64,000 bases of DNA from a bacterium (GTDB lineage Bacteria > Krumholzibacteriota > Krumholzibacteriia > LZORAL124-64-63), in contig JADJCK010000009.1 of the NCBI GenBank assembly GCA_016703265.1, forward strand, positions 186,001-250,000, given 5' to 3'. Both the position numbers and the translations under genes were made by a program. How positions within the stretch are numbered: the first letter of the stretch is position 1; each line of letters opens with the position of its first letter. Below are positions 55,525 to 63,334 of this stretch, in pieces. The notes under the pieces are model-generated. The model saw only the letters and a program-made list of their open reading frames with translations, made no database searches and was not told where the DNA came from.

Positions 55525-56043
55525 CTAGCGGGTCTTCCTGGCCGGCATCTCACGCCCGACCTGGTGCAGGATCAGGCCCGTCACGTGCCCGGACACTGAT
55601 GACGAAATCAGGGGCCAGTTCGTAGTCGCCCACGCAACGGGCGAACACGGCCGGGTCGATCGCGACCGGTGTCGCTCATGCCGGCCGGGTCGAGGATGTG
55701 CGCGCGAAGGTACTGCTCGTACGTCTCGCCCGAGACGGCCTCGATGATGCGGCCGAGGATCACGTACCCGGAGTTGCTGTAGCTCCAGCCCGTTCCCGGT
55801 TCGAACTCCAGGGGCTTGTCCTGGAACGTCGCGCACAGCTCGTCCAGTGAGATTTCGACCGTCCGGTGCGCCATCAGGACCGCGTCGTCGGTGTAGCTGG
55901 GAATGCCGGCAGTATGGGAGAGCAGCTGGTGAATGGTGACGCTCTCGGCGGTCGCCCTGGGCCATGCCGGCAGGTGCTTCGCGATCGGGTCCTGGACCGA
56001 GATCAGTCCCCGCTCCTGCAGCTGCAGGATCAGGCGGGCAAGG
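55525..56043 (-). pseudogene. Decayed serine hydrolase (beta-lactamase-type) fragment
   Basis: The minus strand encodes LILQLQERGLISVQDPIAKH, IHQLLSHTAGIPSYTDDAV and EFEPGTGWSYSNSGYVILGR, the second half of the beta-lactamase/AmpC-like fold with the YSN motif. The preceding S-x-x-K segment is missing, and the frame breaks after GMSDTGRD (about 55670). The short C-terminal end SGHVTGLILHQVGREMPARK, expected about 100 residues further on, follows directly in another frame to 55525. So N-terminus and an internal block are deleted. Not functional. Confidence 0.7.
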
Positions 56044-56215
56044 CGCCACCGTGGCCATGGACGGCGACGGGCTACGTGGGCAGCGCGACGAAGGCGACCG
56101 GCGGAAACTGGGCGCATGGCGAACCCATTTCGTTGGCAATCGCGGACCGGGACAGGTGATGCCACTATGGCGCATGCGACCGGGATACGGTAGGGGCAGT
56201 CAGCATCTCCAGGCG

Positions 56216-56455
56216 CTACTTGAGCAACGTCAAGGCATCCAGGTCGCTCTGCATTTCGGCCACGGATTCGCAGAACTTCTCGCGACCCTTCCAGGCGGAA
56301 GTGTTCGTCCAGCCTGCACAAGCACCTGTGGTGCTGCCGGCGCGGTCGCCGCCGCAGCTGGAGTTCAGGTTCGACCAGACGCCGGCGACCGACGACTGGT
56401 CGGAGATGGAACAGACGGCGGGGCAGGCGGCGGGTGATGGTGGGCGGGCTTCATA
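56216..56455 (-). other. Cysteine-rich open frame without start, possible gene fragment
   Basis: Eighty codons on the minus strand read ACPAVCSISDQSSVAGVWSN, then SCGGD, TGACAGW and REKFCESVAEMQSDLDALTL, ending in TAG. Composition is protein-like but no start codon is visible and no family is recognised. It lies between the serine hydrolase relic and the porin gene, in a stretch (56044-56651) with no convincing gene. It may be the tail of another decayed gene. Confidence 0.25.
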
Positions 56456-56651
56456 GTCGGTACGACCGGGCTGCGACTTGGGCGATCGGCGAGCGTTGCG
56501 GCGACCCTTCCGGCCCTAAAGGTCCATCCCAAAGGGGCGATATCCTGCCGTGGAGTGATACCCCGGCGTCCGTGCGACCGGGAAGACCTCGACGTGCAAT
56601 CTCCGGCACTTGCGTGTGCCGGGACGGCTCTGTCTTTCGGAGGCGAACTCG

Positions 56652-57875
56652 ATGCTGCCACGCCGGAGATTCACCGGACTCATTGCGCTGGCGATGTCCG
56701 TAACGGCCGCCGCTGCGGGCGCGGCTCCCGTCACCGTGCACGGCATGGTCAGCCAGGGTTACCTCAACTCGAGTGACTACAACTACCTGACCCCCGACAC
56801 GGAACAGGGGACCTTCTCGTTCAACGAAGTGCTGGTGAACTTCACCAGCCAGATCGACGACAAGACGCGCATCGGCCTGCAACTGCTCGGCCGGGACCTC
56901 GGGCCGCAGGGCAACGGCGAGGTGATCGTGGACTGGGGCTTCGGCGACTACCGCTGGAAGGACGAGCTCGGCTTCCGGGCCGGGAAGCTCAAGACGCCCT
57001 TGGGATTCTACAACAAGACCCGAGACGTCGACGCCGTGCGCACTGCCGTCCTGCTGCCGCAGAGCGTCTACTCGGAGAGCTACCGCTCGGTGAGCACGGC
57101 CGTCCAGGGCGCGGCAGTCTACGGGAACCTGCCGTTTGGCGGGACCGGCGGCGTGGACTACGAGTTGTGCGTGGGAGCCGTCGAGATGGGTTCGTCGCAG
57201 TTTCTGGGTCCGGACATGGCCGCGCTGGCCCCGGGTGCGCCGATGCTGGACTATACGATCGAGAATAAGGTCGCCTACGGCGGACAGGTCATCTGGAACA
57301 CCCCGCTCGAGGGCCTGCGCATCGGCGGCACCTTCTACGCACTGGAGGCCGACGGCGCCGGGACGTTTGCGCTCGGGCTGCCCGTGCCGTGGACCATCGG
57401 CATGAACGTCAAGGCCAACAGCATCACCGTGTTGTCTGCCGATTACCTGTGCGACGCGCTCAGCCTGGCTGCCGAATACATCCGCATGGACGTCGACGTA
57501 GCTCTGACAAACCTGCCGTTTCCCGACGGCAGCGGCGGCTTCCTGCCGGTTGCCGCGAAGATGGAGGACAACCGCGGCGGCTACTATGTGCAGGGCGCCT
57601 ACCGCCTGGGCCGCGTGGTCGAGGTCGGCGCCTACTATTCGGTGCACCATCCCGACTGGGACGTTCGCGACGGTGCGGACGTCAGTCCCGCCCATGCGGC
57701 CTGGCAGAAGGACGCCGCGTTCACGGCCCGTTTTGACGTTACGGCGGCCTGGACCTTCAAGCTCGAGGGGCACCTTATCAACGGCACGGGGGATCTGGTC
57801 CCGGCCCACAATCCCGGCGGTATCGCCACGGAGTCGTGGACCATGTTCGCCGCCAAGTCGACGCTCAACTTCTAG
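56652..57875 (+). CDS. Outer-membrane porin (phosphate-selective porin O/P-like)
   Basis: 407 residues. ATG 56652 follows GGAGG. The signal peptide ends at about residue 24. The barrel follows: VTVHGMVSQGYLNSSDYNY at the N-terminus is typical of porin O/P-type openings, then GFRAGKLKTPLGFYNKTRDV, the conserved K-x-P-x-G motif. It ends FAAKSTLNF with a terminal aromatic residue, as needed for assembly. The downstream gene, 36 bp away, is a phosphate-binding protein-like product, suggesting a role in phosphate or another anion's uptake. Confidence 0.85.
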   Translation: MLPRRRFTGLIALAMSVTAAAAGAAPVTVHGMVSQGYLNSSDYNYLTPDTEQGTFSFNEVLVNFTSQIDDKTRIGLQLLGRDLGPQGNGEVIVDWGFGDYRWKDELGFRAGKLKTPLGFYNKTRDVDAVRTAVLLPQSVYSESYRSVSTAVQGAAVYGNLPFGGTGGVDYELCVGAVEMGSSQFLGPDMAALAPGAPMLDYTIENKVAYGGQVIWNTPLEGLRIGGTFYALEADGAGTFALGLPVPWTIGMNVKANSITVLSADYLCDALSLAAEYIRMDVDVALTNLPFPDGSGGFLPVAAKMEDNRGGYYVQGAYRLGRVVEVGAYYSVHHPDWDVRDGADVSPAHAAWQKDAAFTARFDVTAAWTFKLEGHLINGTGDLVPAHNPGGIATESWTMFAAKSTLNF

Positions 57876-57911
57876 TCGACGTTCAACGTCAGGACGACCG
57901 GGAGGAGTGAT

Positions 57912-58394
57912 ATGTACCGCAGTCCACTGCCACGGAGCGCCCTCCCGGCGCTCCGGATGATGGGGCTGGCCGCGACCGTCACGGCGCTTCTGGTCGCGCT
58001 CCCCGGCGCGGCCGGCGCGGTGGATCCCGACGGCGCGGCCGGTGTCATCGTCGTCGCGCACCCGGCCGTCTCGGTCGCTGAGGTCAGCGGCGCCGACCTA
58101 AAGAGCCTTTTCCTGGGCAAGACCACCTCGTGGAGCGACGGAAGCCCGGCCAGGACCGCCATGCTGACCGATGGTCCCGCGCTCGATGAGTTCCTGAAGC
58201 GCTACATCAAGAAGGCACCGAGCCACTTCGGCCTCTATTGGAAGAAGGCCGTCTACACCGGGACCGGCACGCCGCCAGCGGAGTACAGGACTGAGGCCGA
58301 ATTGATCGACTACGTCACCAGGACCCCCGGAGCGATCGGGTTCGTATCGACGGACGCCGACGTCGATGGCGTCCGGGTCATCGCGGTCAAATGA
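57912..58394 (+). CDS. Short PstS-like substrate-binding protein
   Basis: 160 residues. ATG 57912 follows GGAGGAGTG. The signal peptide ends at about residue 35. The mature part is VIVVAHPAVSVAEVSGADLKSLFLGKTTSW...ALDEFLKRYIKK...SHFGLYWKKAVYTGTG...ELIDYVTRTPGAIGFVS, the half-length phosphate-binding (PBP-like) fold in which I-F-L-G-K and GAIGFV are conserved. Such short forms are commonly paired with porins rather than with a PstCAB permease, and no permease is present. It is periplasmic. Co-transcribed with the porin. Confidence 0.86.
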   Translation: MYRSPLPRSALPALRMMGLAATVTALLVALPGAAGAVDPDGAAGVIVVAHPAVSVAEVSGADLKSLFLGKTTSWSDGSPARTAMLTDGPALDEFLKRYIKKAPSHFGLYWKKAVYTGTGTPPAEYRTEAELIDYVTRTPGAIGFVSTDADVDGVRVIAVK

Positions 58395-58619
58395 GGAAGC
58401 CCGGCCTCCCGCCAACCCGGCGACAAGCTCCCGTCGGATGTTCCCAGCGTCACCCAAACGCTCGCTCCCAAACCAGAGAATCCGCCACCTTGCGCCAGAA
58501 CTGCGCAATCCGTGGCCAGACTTGGGAATAACCAAAAAGCCCGAGAGCTCTCGCCCCGGGCCACGTCGTTAACCGGAAGGTATGTCGAATTCCGCTGAAA
58601 AAGGATTGGCTCCTCGAAC

Positions 58620-58807
58620 GCTCCCCTCCTCGAACCCAATCACACCGCCCCCACCGGAATCGTCACGACGCCGTCGGCCAGCGGCAACGCCGACTCGGAC
58701 AGGCAAATCACGCATCCCGGTCCGATCGGTCGGTCCAGCCGCGCCAGGGTGCCGAAGTGCCGCACGCCGTCGCGCCCGGGCGAGGTCGGCCACGTTCAGG
58801 AGTTGGG
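58620..58807 (-). pseudogene. C-terminal remnant of a decayed AAA/DUF4143 gene
   Basis: The minus strand reads QLLNVADLAR immediately after the IS end, then in another frame VRHFGTLARLDRPIGPGCVI and LADGVVTIPVGAV-stop, matching the beginning of the DUF4143 domain and the last 40 residues of such proteins. About 150 residues between them are missing. Joined to the fragment at 60020 it forms the target gene of the IS element. 58395-58619, between it and the phosphate-binding gene, shows no gene. Confidence 0.65.
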
Positions 58808-58833
58808 TTGTGCCGCTGAAATTGTGTCCGGCC
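58808..58833. repeat. IS left terminal inverted repeat
   Basis: Inner part TGTGTCCGGCC is identical to the right end; outer part TTGTGCCGCT. Directly preceded by the 12-bp target duplication at 58796-58807. Confidence 0.85.
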
Positions 58834-58871
58834 GCGTCAGGCAATGGCGCGGCCGGCTCTCTTTCCGGCCA

Positions 58872-59987
58872 CTAGAACGCGTACTTCAGATCATGCACCC
58901 GCTGCCTCTCCAACACCCGTGTCCGCACCCGCCGCCCGTAGTACTCCAGCCACCGCCCCGGCAGGGTGATCCGACTCGCGAATAGCCGACTCTCCAGCAG
59001 CTCCGCAATCTCCAGCCGATCCGTCCGCATCCCCCGCATCTGGGCCGGCGTCGGACTTCCCCGCACCTTCTCCTTTCGGCCCTTCATGTAGTTGCGCCAC
59101 ACCAGGAACACCGCGAACCGTTCGGCGCTCGCCTGTCGCCGCTTCGACCACGCAATCGTCTCCCGCTTGTGATTGGCGCTGCTGTGCCGCAGCAGCATAT
59201 CCGCCAGATTCACCGGGAACAGCCGGTTGCGCGCATCCCGCCGCTCCTTGCTCGATGTCACCAGGTGCGTCACTTCGCACGGCAACTGCCGGATCGCCCG
59301 GGGATATGCCTGGTGCTCGTCGCTCAACACTGTCAGCCGCCGTTGACCACCGGCGACAACCTCGAGCAGGTGCGTCACATCCTTCAGCACCGCCTTGGGA
59401 TCAGGCCGACCGTATTGCTGCTCGAGGCGCTCGCGCTTGCGCTTCTGGGCGTCGGTCATGGTGCCGGAGCGGCGCACCTCGCTGTCGGTGAAGTAGACGA
59501 TGAGATCGGATCCGGGCTCGATGGCCGGATGGTGGTGGAACGGCCAGAACTGGGAGTGCTCGAACGACACGAAGCCGTCGATGGCGACGATGGAAGCCGG
59601 CTTTGCGTCCTGCATCTGCTGTGTGTGGTACAGCATGCAGTGCCGGCCGAGCCGCGCCAGCTGGCGATCGATGGTGGAAGGCGCGACCCGCAGGTCACGC
59701 GCGATCTGGCGATTGGCCATGCAGCCGACGGTCTTCATGATGATCTGCCCAAGGACATCCGGCCTCTTGAGCCAGTAGGTAGTCGCGAAAGTCTGGGAGC
59801 TGAATGACCGGCGGCAGCACTGGCAGAGGAACCTGGGGATACGCTTTCGCTGGCACTGACTCCAGTGGTAGCCAATGCGTTTGAAGCGCCATCCTTGGCG
59901 CAAGCCACTGTGGAATGGGCAGTTGGGGTTGGGACAGTGGGGTGGTTCGAAAGATCTGGCGTTGGTGTTCATGTCCGGCCCGGGCAT
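58872..59987 (-). CDS. Transposase of the IS element (zinc-finger, DDE-type)
   Basis: 371 residues from ATG 59987 (a shorter start is at 59972). The N-terminus has a zinc-ribbon-like set, CPNPNCPFH and FLCQCCRRSF, then a helix-turn-helix, ANRQIARDLRVAPSTIDRQL. The catalytic part has IVAIDGF (first Asp), LSDEHQAYP (second Asp) and a Glu in NHKRETIAWSKRRQASAERF, consistent with an IS1/IS1595-like DDE fold. The C-terminal third is basic. It is intact with its own terminal repeats nearby, so the element may be active or recently active. Confidence 0.85.
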   Translation of the reverse strand: MPGPDMNTNARSFEPPHCPNPNCPFHSGLRQGWRFKRIGYHWSQCQRKRIPRFLCQCCRRSFSSQTFATTYWLKRPDVLGQIIMKTVGCMANRQIARDLRVAPSTIDRQLARLGRHCMLYHTQQMQDAKPASIVAIDGFVSFEHSQFWPFHHHPAIEPGSDLIVYFTDSEVRRSGTMTDAQKRKRERLEQQYGRPDPKAVLKDVTHLLEVVAGGQRRLTVLSDEHQAYPRAIRQLPCEVTHLVTSSKERRDARNRLFPVNLADMLLRHSSANHKRETIAWSKRRQASAERFAVFLVWRNYMKGRKEKVRGSPTPAQMRGMRTDRLEIAELLESRLFASRITLPGRWLEYYGRRVRTRVLERQRVHDLKYAF

Positions 59988-59993
59988 CAACTA

Positions 59994-60019
59994 GGCCGGA
60001 CACATTCTCGGCGGCACAA
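59994..60019. repeat. IS right terminal inverted repeat
   Basis: Reverse complement of the left repeat with three mismatches. A 9-bp stem, TGTCCGGCC (59972-59980) / GGCCGGACA (59994-60002), overlaps it and the transposase start region. Confidence 0.85.
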
Positions 60020-60450
60020 GTCAGGAGTTGGGCGGTGCGTGCAGCGCAGGCCCGCACGAAGCGCAGGAACGCTGTCTCATCGCCGACGCGGGCCAAGTCG
60101 CGGATGTCCCGTTGCAGGCAAGTTTGAACATACGAACTGAAGTAGAGGTCGCGGTCCAGGCCGGGGTCGCGTGTCAGGGCCGGGTACGCGCCGCGCCAGA
60201 TGCGACGGTAGAGTTCAGGCAGCGGAAGCGCCCGGGCCTGCATTCGACGTCCACGGCCATCTTGATGTAGGGCAGCAAACCGGGAGCGTACTGGATCTCG
60301 TCGATGATGACCGGTCCGGGATACCGCTGCATGAACTGGGGCGGGTCACTGCGCGCCAGTTCCACCAAGCGCGGGTCATCGAGGCTGAGATACGTCCGCC
60401 CCTCGCCTGCGATTTCCCGCAGAAACGTGGTGCGCCTGGCACAAACCGAG
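60020..60450 (-). pseudogene. N-terminal remnant of a decayed AAA/DUF4143 gene
   Basis: The minus strand encodes TTFLREIAGEGRTYLSLDDP, PGPVIIDEIQYAPGLLPYIK (Walker B), then in another frame LPELYRRIWRGAYPALTRDP, SYVQTCLQRDIRDLARVGDE and FLRFVRACAARTAQLL, which is the standard order of AAA_14 plus DUF4143. The P-loop is missing: the sequence is broken just before TTFLREI, where a transposase relic begins on the opposite strand, and the sensor region is deleted. The IS element interrupts it at 60020. Confidence 0.72.
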
Positions 60451-60741
60451 ACGGTGATCAAGTGGCACCGCAAGTCATGGCGGATGTGGAGGCGATGGAA
60501 GAGCAGGCCGCTGCAGCAGCCGGGACGGCCGACACAGAACTGGAAGACGTTCCTTCGGAACCACCTGCACGAGACGGCGGCATCGAGTTGGGCCGGCGTC
60601 TGCCTATTCATTGCGTTGGTAAGAGGTCGTAGGGACAACGGTCGCGGTATTGGCCAGTTCTCGGTTATCGATGCAGATCTTGTCGGCTCAAATTCCGGAG
60701 ATCCGCAAACGAGTGGCGCGATCGAGGCGTTGTGCCCGTGA
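60436..60741 (+). pseudogene. Relic of an rve-type (IS481/IS3-like) transposase
   Basis: A plus-strand frame reads LAQTETVIKWHRKSWRMWRR, then QNWKTFLRNHLHETAASSW, matching the helical N-terminal part and the start of the catalytic core of integrase-fold transposases (WHR...W...QTWKTFLRNH...). About 60 residues between these blocks are missing, and after 60600 the sequence no longer matches. It probably broke the AAA/DUF4143 gene that lies on the other strand. Confidence 0.55.
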
Positions 60742-60785
60742 TGAATGCGTGACGGGTGGGGTTTTGCAAGAGGTCAATGGGGTTC

Positions 60786-60815
60786 TGCATAGGGTCAGGC
60801 CTTGCATAGGGTCAG
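60786..60815. repeat. Two 13-bp direct repeats TGCATAGGGTCAG
   Basis: Copies at 60786-60798 and 60803-60815, 17 bp apart; the second covers the stop codon of the secreted protein gene at 60812. They mark the edge between the transposon-relic zone and conserved genes. Confidence 0.6.
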
Positions 60816-61807
60816 CGCGCGCTGGAAGCATTGCCGATGCGCTTCCACCGGCCGTCCTGGCGCGCGACCAGCTCCACCCAGCTGAATCCATAGGCGAGCG
60901 GACTCACCGCTCCGCTCGCATCCTGTTGCGAACCCGCGGCCTCGATCTCGCAGCCGAGCCAGCCCAGGCTGCCGTCGGCGGATACCGCGATGATCGGAAT
61001 GACAGTGTCCTCGTACCGCTCGAAGTGCGTTGTCTCCAGGTAGGCACCCAAGCGTTGGGCAAGAGCATCGCGCGACTTGGTCTCGAGTCGGCCCCGGCCC
61101 GAAGTCGTCCCCATCGCCGATTCGTCGCCCAGGATGCCCTGCACGTCGCCTTCCAGATGCGCGTCGAGGACGCGCTGGTGCAGGGCAGCGATCTCCGCGA
61201 GATCGCCGAGCCGATCGAAGCGAGCGATGGGATCCGGCGGCAGCGACGAACCGGGCGCGATGCGGAAGGGCAGTATCGCCGTGAAACGGTGCGTGAAATG
61301 TTGCTGACCGTGGATGAAATCGACCTGGAACGGCAGGTCGATGCCGTGCACCGGTCGCCAGTCGCTGAACTCGATCCGCACCGTGCCGCCGCCGAGTTCC
61401 TCGTGCAGCGACAGTTCGAGCGGCTCGCCGCGCTCGGTGCGCTCCGGTGCATCGCACAGCAGGCGATGGACCTCGTGTCCCCGCACGAACTGCTCCAGGA
61501 AGGCCGGCGCCGCAGCGAGCCGGGCGGATGTGTCGGTTGTCTGGTGGACCCGGCCGCCGGAAACAAGGATCTCGGAACGGTCGTCGCCGCGGATCTGCAC
61601 GAAGCGGCAGGTGCCGTCGGCGAGCGAGATGATCTCGGTGCTGAACGGGCCGGCCGGTCCGTCGCACGCGGCGCGGGTGAACAGACCCTCGAACGGGGAG
61701 CGTTCCGCGGCAGCAGCGGCTCCGGCGGACTCACTTGACACTGCAGAGCTGAACAGGGCGAGCGCGAACACCAGGGACACGAGCCACGGTTCGAGTCGGG
61801 GATGCAT
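60812..61807 (-). CDS. Secreted protein with C-terminal SnoaL/NTF2-like domain
   Basis: 331 residues. The signal peptide ends at about residue 30. Residues about 35-205 form an unrecognised domain with cysteines (RAACDGPAG, GTCRFVQIRGDD, RLLCDAPERTE). From about residue 210 (ARFDRLGDLAEIAALHQRVLDAHLEGDVQGILGDES) a SnoaL/DUF4440-type cone fold begins: helix, helix, then strands ending FSWVELVARQDGRWKRIGNASS. Such domains bind or transform small molecules. Exported. The stop overlaps 13-bp direct repeats. Confidence 0.72.
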   Translation of the reverse strand: MHPRLEPWLVSLVFALALFSSAVSSESAGAAAAAERSPFEGLFTRAACDGPAGPFSTEIISLADGTCRFVQIRGDDRSEILVSGGRVHQTTDTSARLAAAPAFLEQFVRGHEVHRLLCDAPERTERGEPLELSLHEELGGGTVRIEFSDWRPVHGIDLPFQVDFIHGQQHFTHRFTAILPFRIAPGSSLPPDPIARFDRLGDLAEIAALHQRVLDAHLEGDVQGILGDESAMGTTSGRGRLETKSRDALAQRLGAYLETTHFERYEDTVIPIIAVSADGSLGWLGCEIEAAGSQQDASGAVSPLAYGFSWVELVARQDGRWKRIGNASSAR

Positions 61808-61934
61808 CGCCGTCCTCCGCGTTGCGCTGCCTCAGCCCCTGCAGATTTCTCGCGCTCCGATTTCCAGGGCGGAGAGGATTGGCTCTCTGGTCGAGGCACG
61901 CAGCGTGAATGCCAGAGAGAAAAACTGGAATCTC

Positions 61935-62645
61935 CTATCTAAACAGCACCTTTACGTCGCCCCAGCTTGTGGTCTCGGTCGGGACGGACTGGCCGGAAAA
62001 CGGGCTGTACTGAACTGTCGCGAAGATGCCGGCGTCATCGTTGCTGTCGATGATCCACTCCCGTATCTGAGATTCGTCTGTTGTGCCCCAATAGTTGTTG
62101 GTTACATCGTAGGTGACTGGTCCCAGAGCGGCCGGCCGTTCGCAGCGGAATACTGGACCCGCACCTTTCACGAAGTCGCACCCGTGAATGGAAATGGCAT
62201 CAGCTTCGCGCGCGCACACTACCGAATTACTCCCGCCGGTGAGGACGGAGTTCTCGACAGTCGCGGATGTGCGGTCATCGATCAATATGGCGGCATAGAC
62301 TCCCGCGATTCGCGAACTGTGGATCTCGCATTGAGAAGGCGGCCAGCTCAAAACGGTGCTGACCCCCCAAGACACATTTGTGATGTCGCAATCCAATATC
62401 TGACATCGTTCCCCATCGGCTACCCTGACAGCAAATGTACCACCATCGAATCGGCATCGGCGAAATGACACGTCCGAATTACACACTAAAGCATAGGCGC
62501 CATTGAACTGACAATCCTCAACCTCCAGACCAGAATCAGAGGGCCAAGTGATAATCCCGCCTGTGTCCTGGCCCGAGAAGCGGCAGTCTCGAATCAGGTT
62601 TGACGTACCTGTCAACGTGGCCCAGATGAGGGCTGTTACGCAATT
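61935..62645 (-). CDS. Parallel beta-helix secreted protein, C-terminal part with SWGxVKxxFR signature
   Basis: This frame continues the gene starting at 63072. It reads NCVTALIWATLTGTSNLIRD, LEVEDCQFNGAYALVCNSDV, and further rungs of about 22 residues (C-x-I-x-x-S-x-I-x-x-V-Y-x-A-I), a right-handed parallel beta-helix. NNYWGT is a common end-motif of such helices. It closes with VPTETTSWGDVKVLFR-stop, the C-terminal tag also found at 38866 and 39919. The frame change is near 62643-62648. The complete gene would encode about 375 residues. Confidence 0.82.
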   Translation of the reverse strand, partial: NCVTALIWATLTGTSNLIRDCRFSGQDTGGIITWPSDSGLEVEDCQFNGAYALVCNSDVSFRRCRFDGGTFAVRVADGERCQILDCDITNVSWGVSTVLSWPPSQCEIHSSRIAGVYAAILIDDRTSATVENSVLTGGSNSVVCAREADAISIHGCDFVKGAGPVFRCERPAALGPVTYDVTNNYWGTTDESQIREWIIDSNDDAGIFATVQYSPFSGQSVPTETTSWGDVKVLFR

Positions 62646-63072
62646 CGCACCGCTGCACCGTGAATGAACCCTCGAAGTACAAACCCGAAAAGCACCTAAT
62701 CGTCAAATCAGAAATGTACAGCTCATGGTCCATGCGCATCATCGACAAGCCGTGATGGCCAAGCGGGTCCGACGGTAGGCTGACCGGCCCAATGACCGTG
62801 ACCCCCTCGCCTGCGCCGATAATCGTCAAACGCCGCACCAGCACGTCTCCGTGCGTCAGGACATCGGTTGGCCAACCAGGGATCTGCACCGACCTCGTCT
62901 CCGTGAACTCCCCCGGGCCGATCAGGATCGTGTCGCCATCTGCGGCCGCATTGACTGCTGTGTGGAGCACCGAGTAGTCACCGGTCCCGTCTTTGCGGAC
63001 GATAATCGTCGCCCCGGCAGCAATCTCCGCCATGAACAAGGATGTCAGCAGCAGCAGGAATCGGGCTCTCAT
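62536..63072 (-). CDS. Parallel beta-helix secreted protein, N-terminal part of a frameshifted gene
   Basis: ATG 63072 begins a signal peptide (to about residue 20, AEIAAGA). ATIIVRKDGTGDYSVLHTAV is the classic start of pectate-lyase-type beta-helices (D-G-T-G-D-Y/F...I..A), followed by GDTILIGPGEFTETRSVQIP and VLVRRLTIIGAGEGVTVIG. After about residue 145 (QRCE) the frame turns into unrelated sequence ending at 62536, while the other frame continues the helix. The true gene spans 61935-63072. Confidence 0.8.
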   Translation of the reverse strand: MRARFLLLLTSLFMAEIAAGATIIVRKDGTGDYSVLHTAVNAAADGDTILIGPGEFTETRSVQIPGWPTDVLTHGDVLVRRLTIIGAGEGVTVIGPVSLPSDPLGHHGLSMMRMDHELYISDLTIRCFSGLYFEGSFTVQRCELRNSPHLGHVDRYVKPDSRLPLLGPGHRRDYHLAL

Positions 63073-63239
63073 GGGCCACACCTCAAGCGGATCGGAACGT
63101 CGGGAATCTCCGGTAATGATCGGATTAAATATAGCAAATCTGGATTCGTTCGGGGGCAAGCGTGGCAATGCCATGGACGTGTCCACCGCCACAGCGTTCA
63201 GCGTCGCCACAGCTGGCGCACGGGTGCGGACAAACGAGA

Positions 63240-63265
63240 ACTCCGACCCGGGCCAGGATCGGAGT
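63240..63265 (-). terminator. Probable terminator after the LVIVD protein gene
   Basis: Inverted repeat ACTCCGA / TCGGAGT with two more CC/GG pairs, followed on the minus strand by TCTCGTTTGT. It lies 70 bp after the stop at 63335. The rest of 63073-63334 shows no gene. Confidence 0.5.
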
Positions 63266-63334
63266 CAACTCGTGGGGGCGGAAGTCACGTTTCGAGCCCC
63301 GTTTGCAGTGGCTCCCCGGGCTGCCATTCGCCAC

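Larger units (their letters stand above)
58808..60019 (-). mobile_element. Insertion sequence with 26-bp terminal inverted repeats
   Basis: A 1212-bp element bounded by imperfect inverted repeats (58808-58833 and 59994-60019, 23 of 26 matching, outer end TTGTGCCGCY) and flanked by the 12-bp direct repeat TCAGGAGTTGGG (58796-58807 and 60021-60032, one extra base at the right). It encodes one transposase on the minus strand. Both ends also carry subterminal hairpins. The direct repeats lie in coding sequence of a decayed AAA/DUF4143 gene: removing the element and one repeat restores ARTAQLLNVADLAR. Confidence 0.85.

Noticed and set aside
56500..56640. A possible riboswitch in the structured leader upstream of the porin
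   Set aside because: Some short stems (CCCT/AGGGG) are present but no conserved core of a known class could be matched.
56451..58061. A 536-codon minus-strand open frame across the porin
   Set aside because: The plus strand has a ribosome-binding site, signal peptide and barrel pattern; the minus translation resembles no family.
61889..61925. A terminator at the CTCTCTGG/CCAGAGAG inverted repeat after the beta-helix gene
   Set aside because: The A-run lies on the wrong side for the minus-strand gene and no plus-strand gene ends there.
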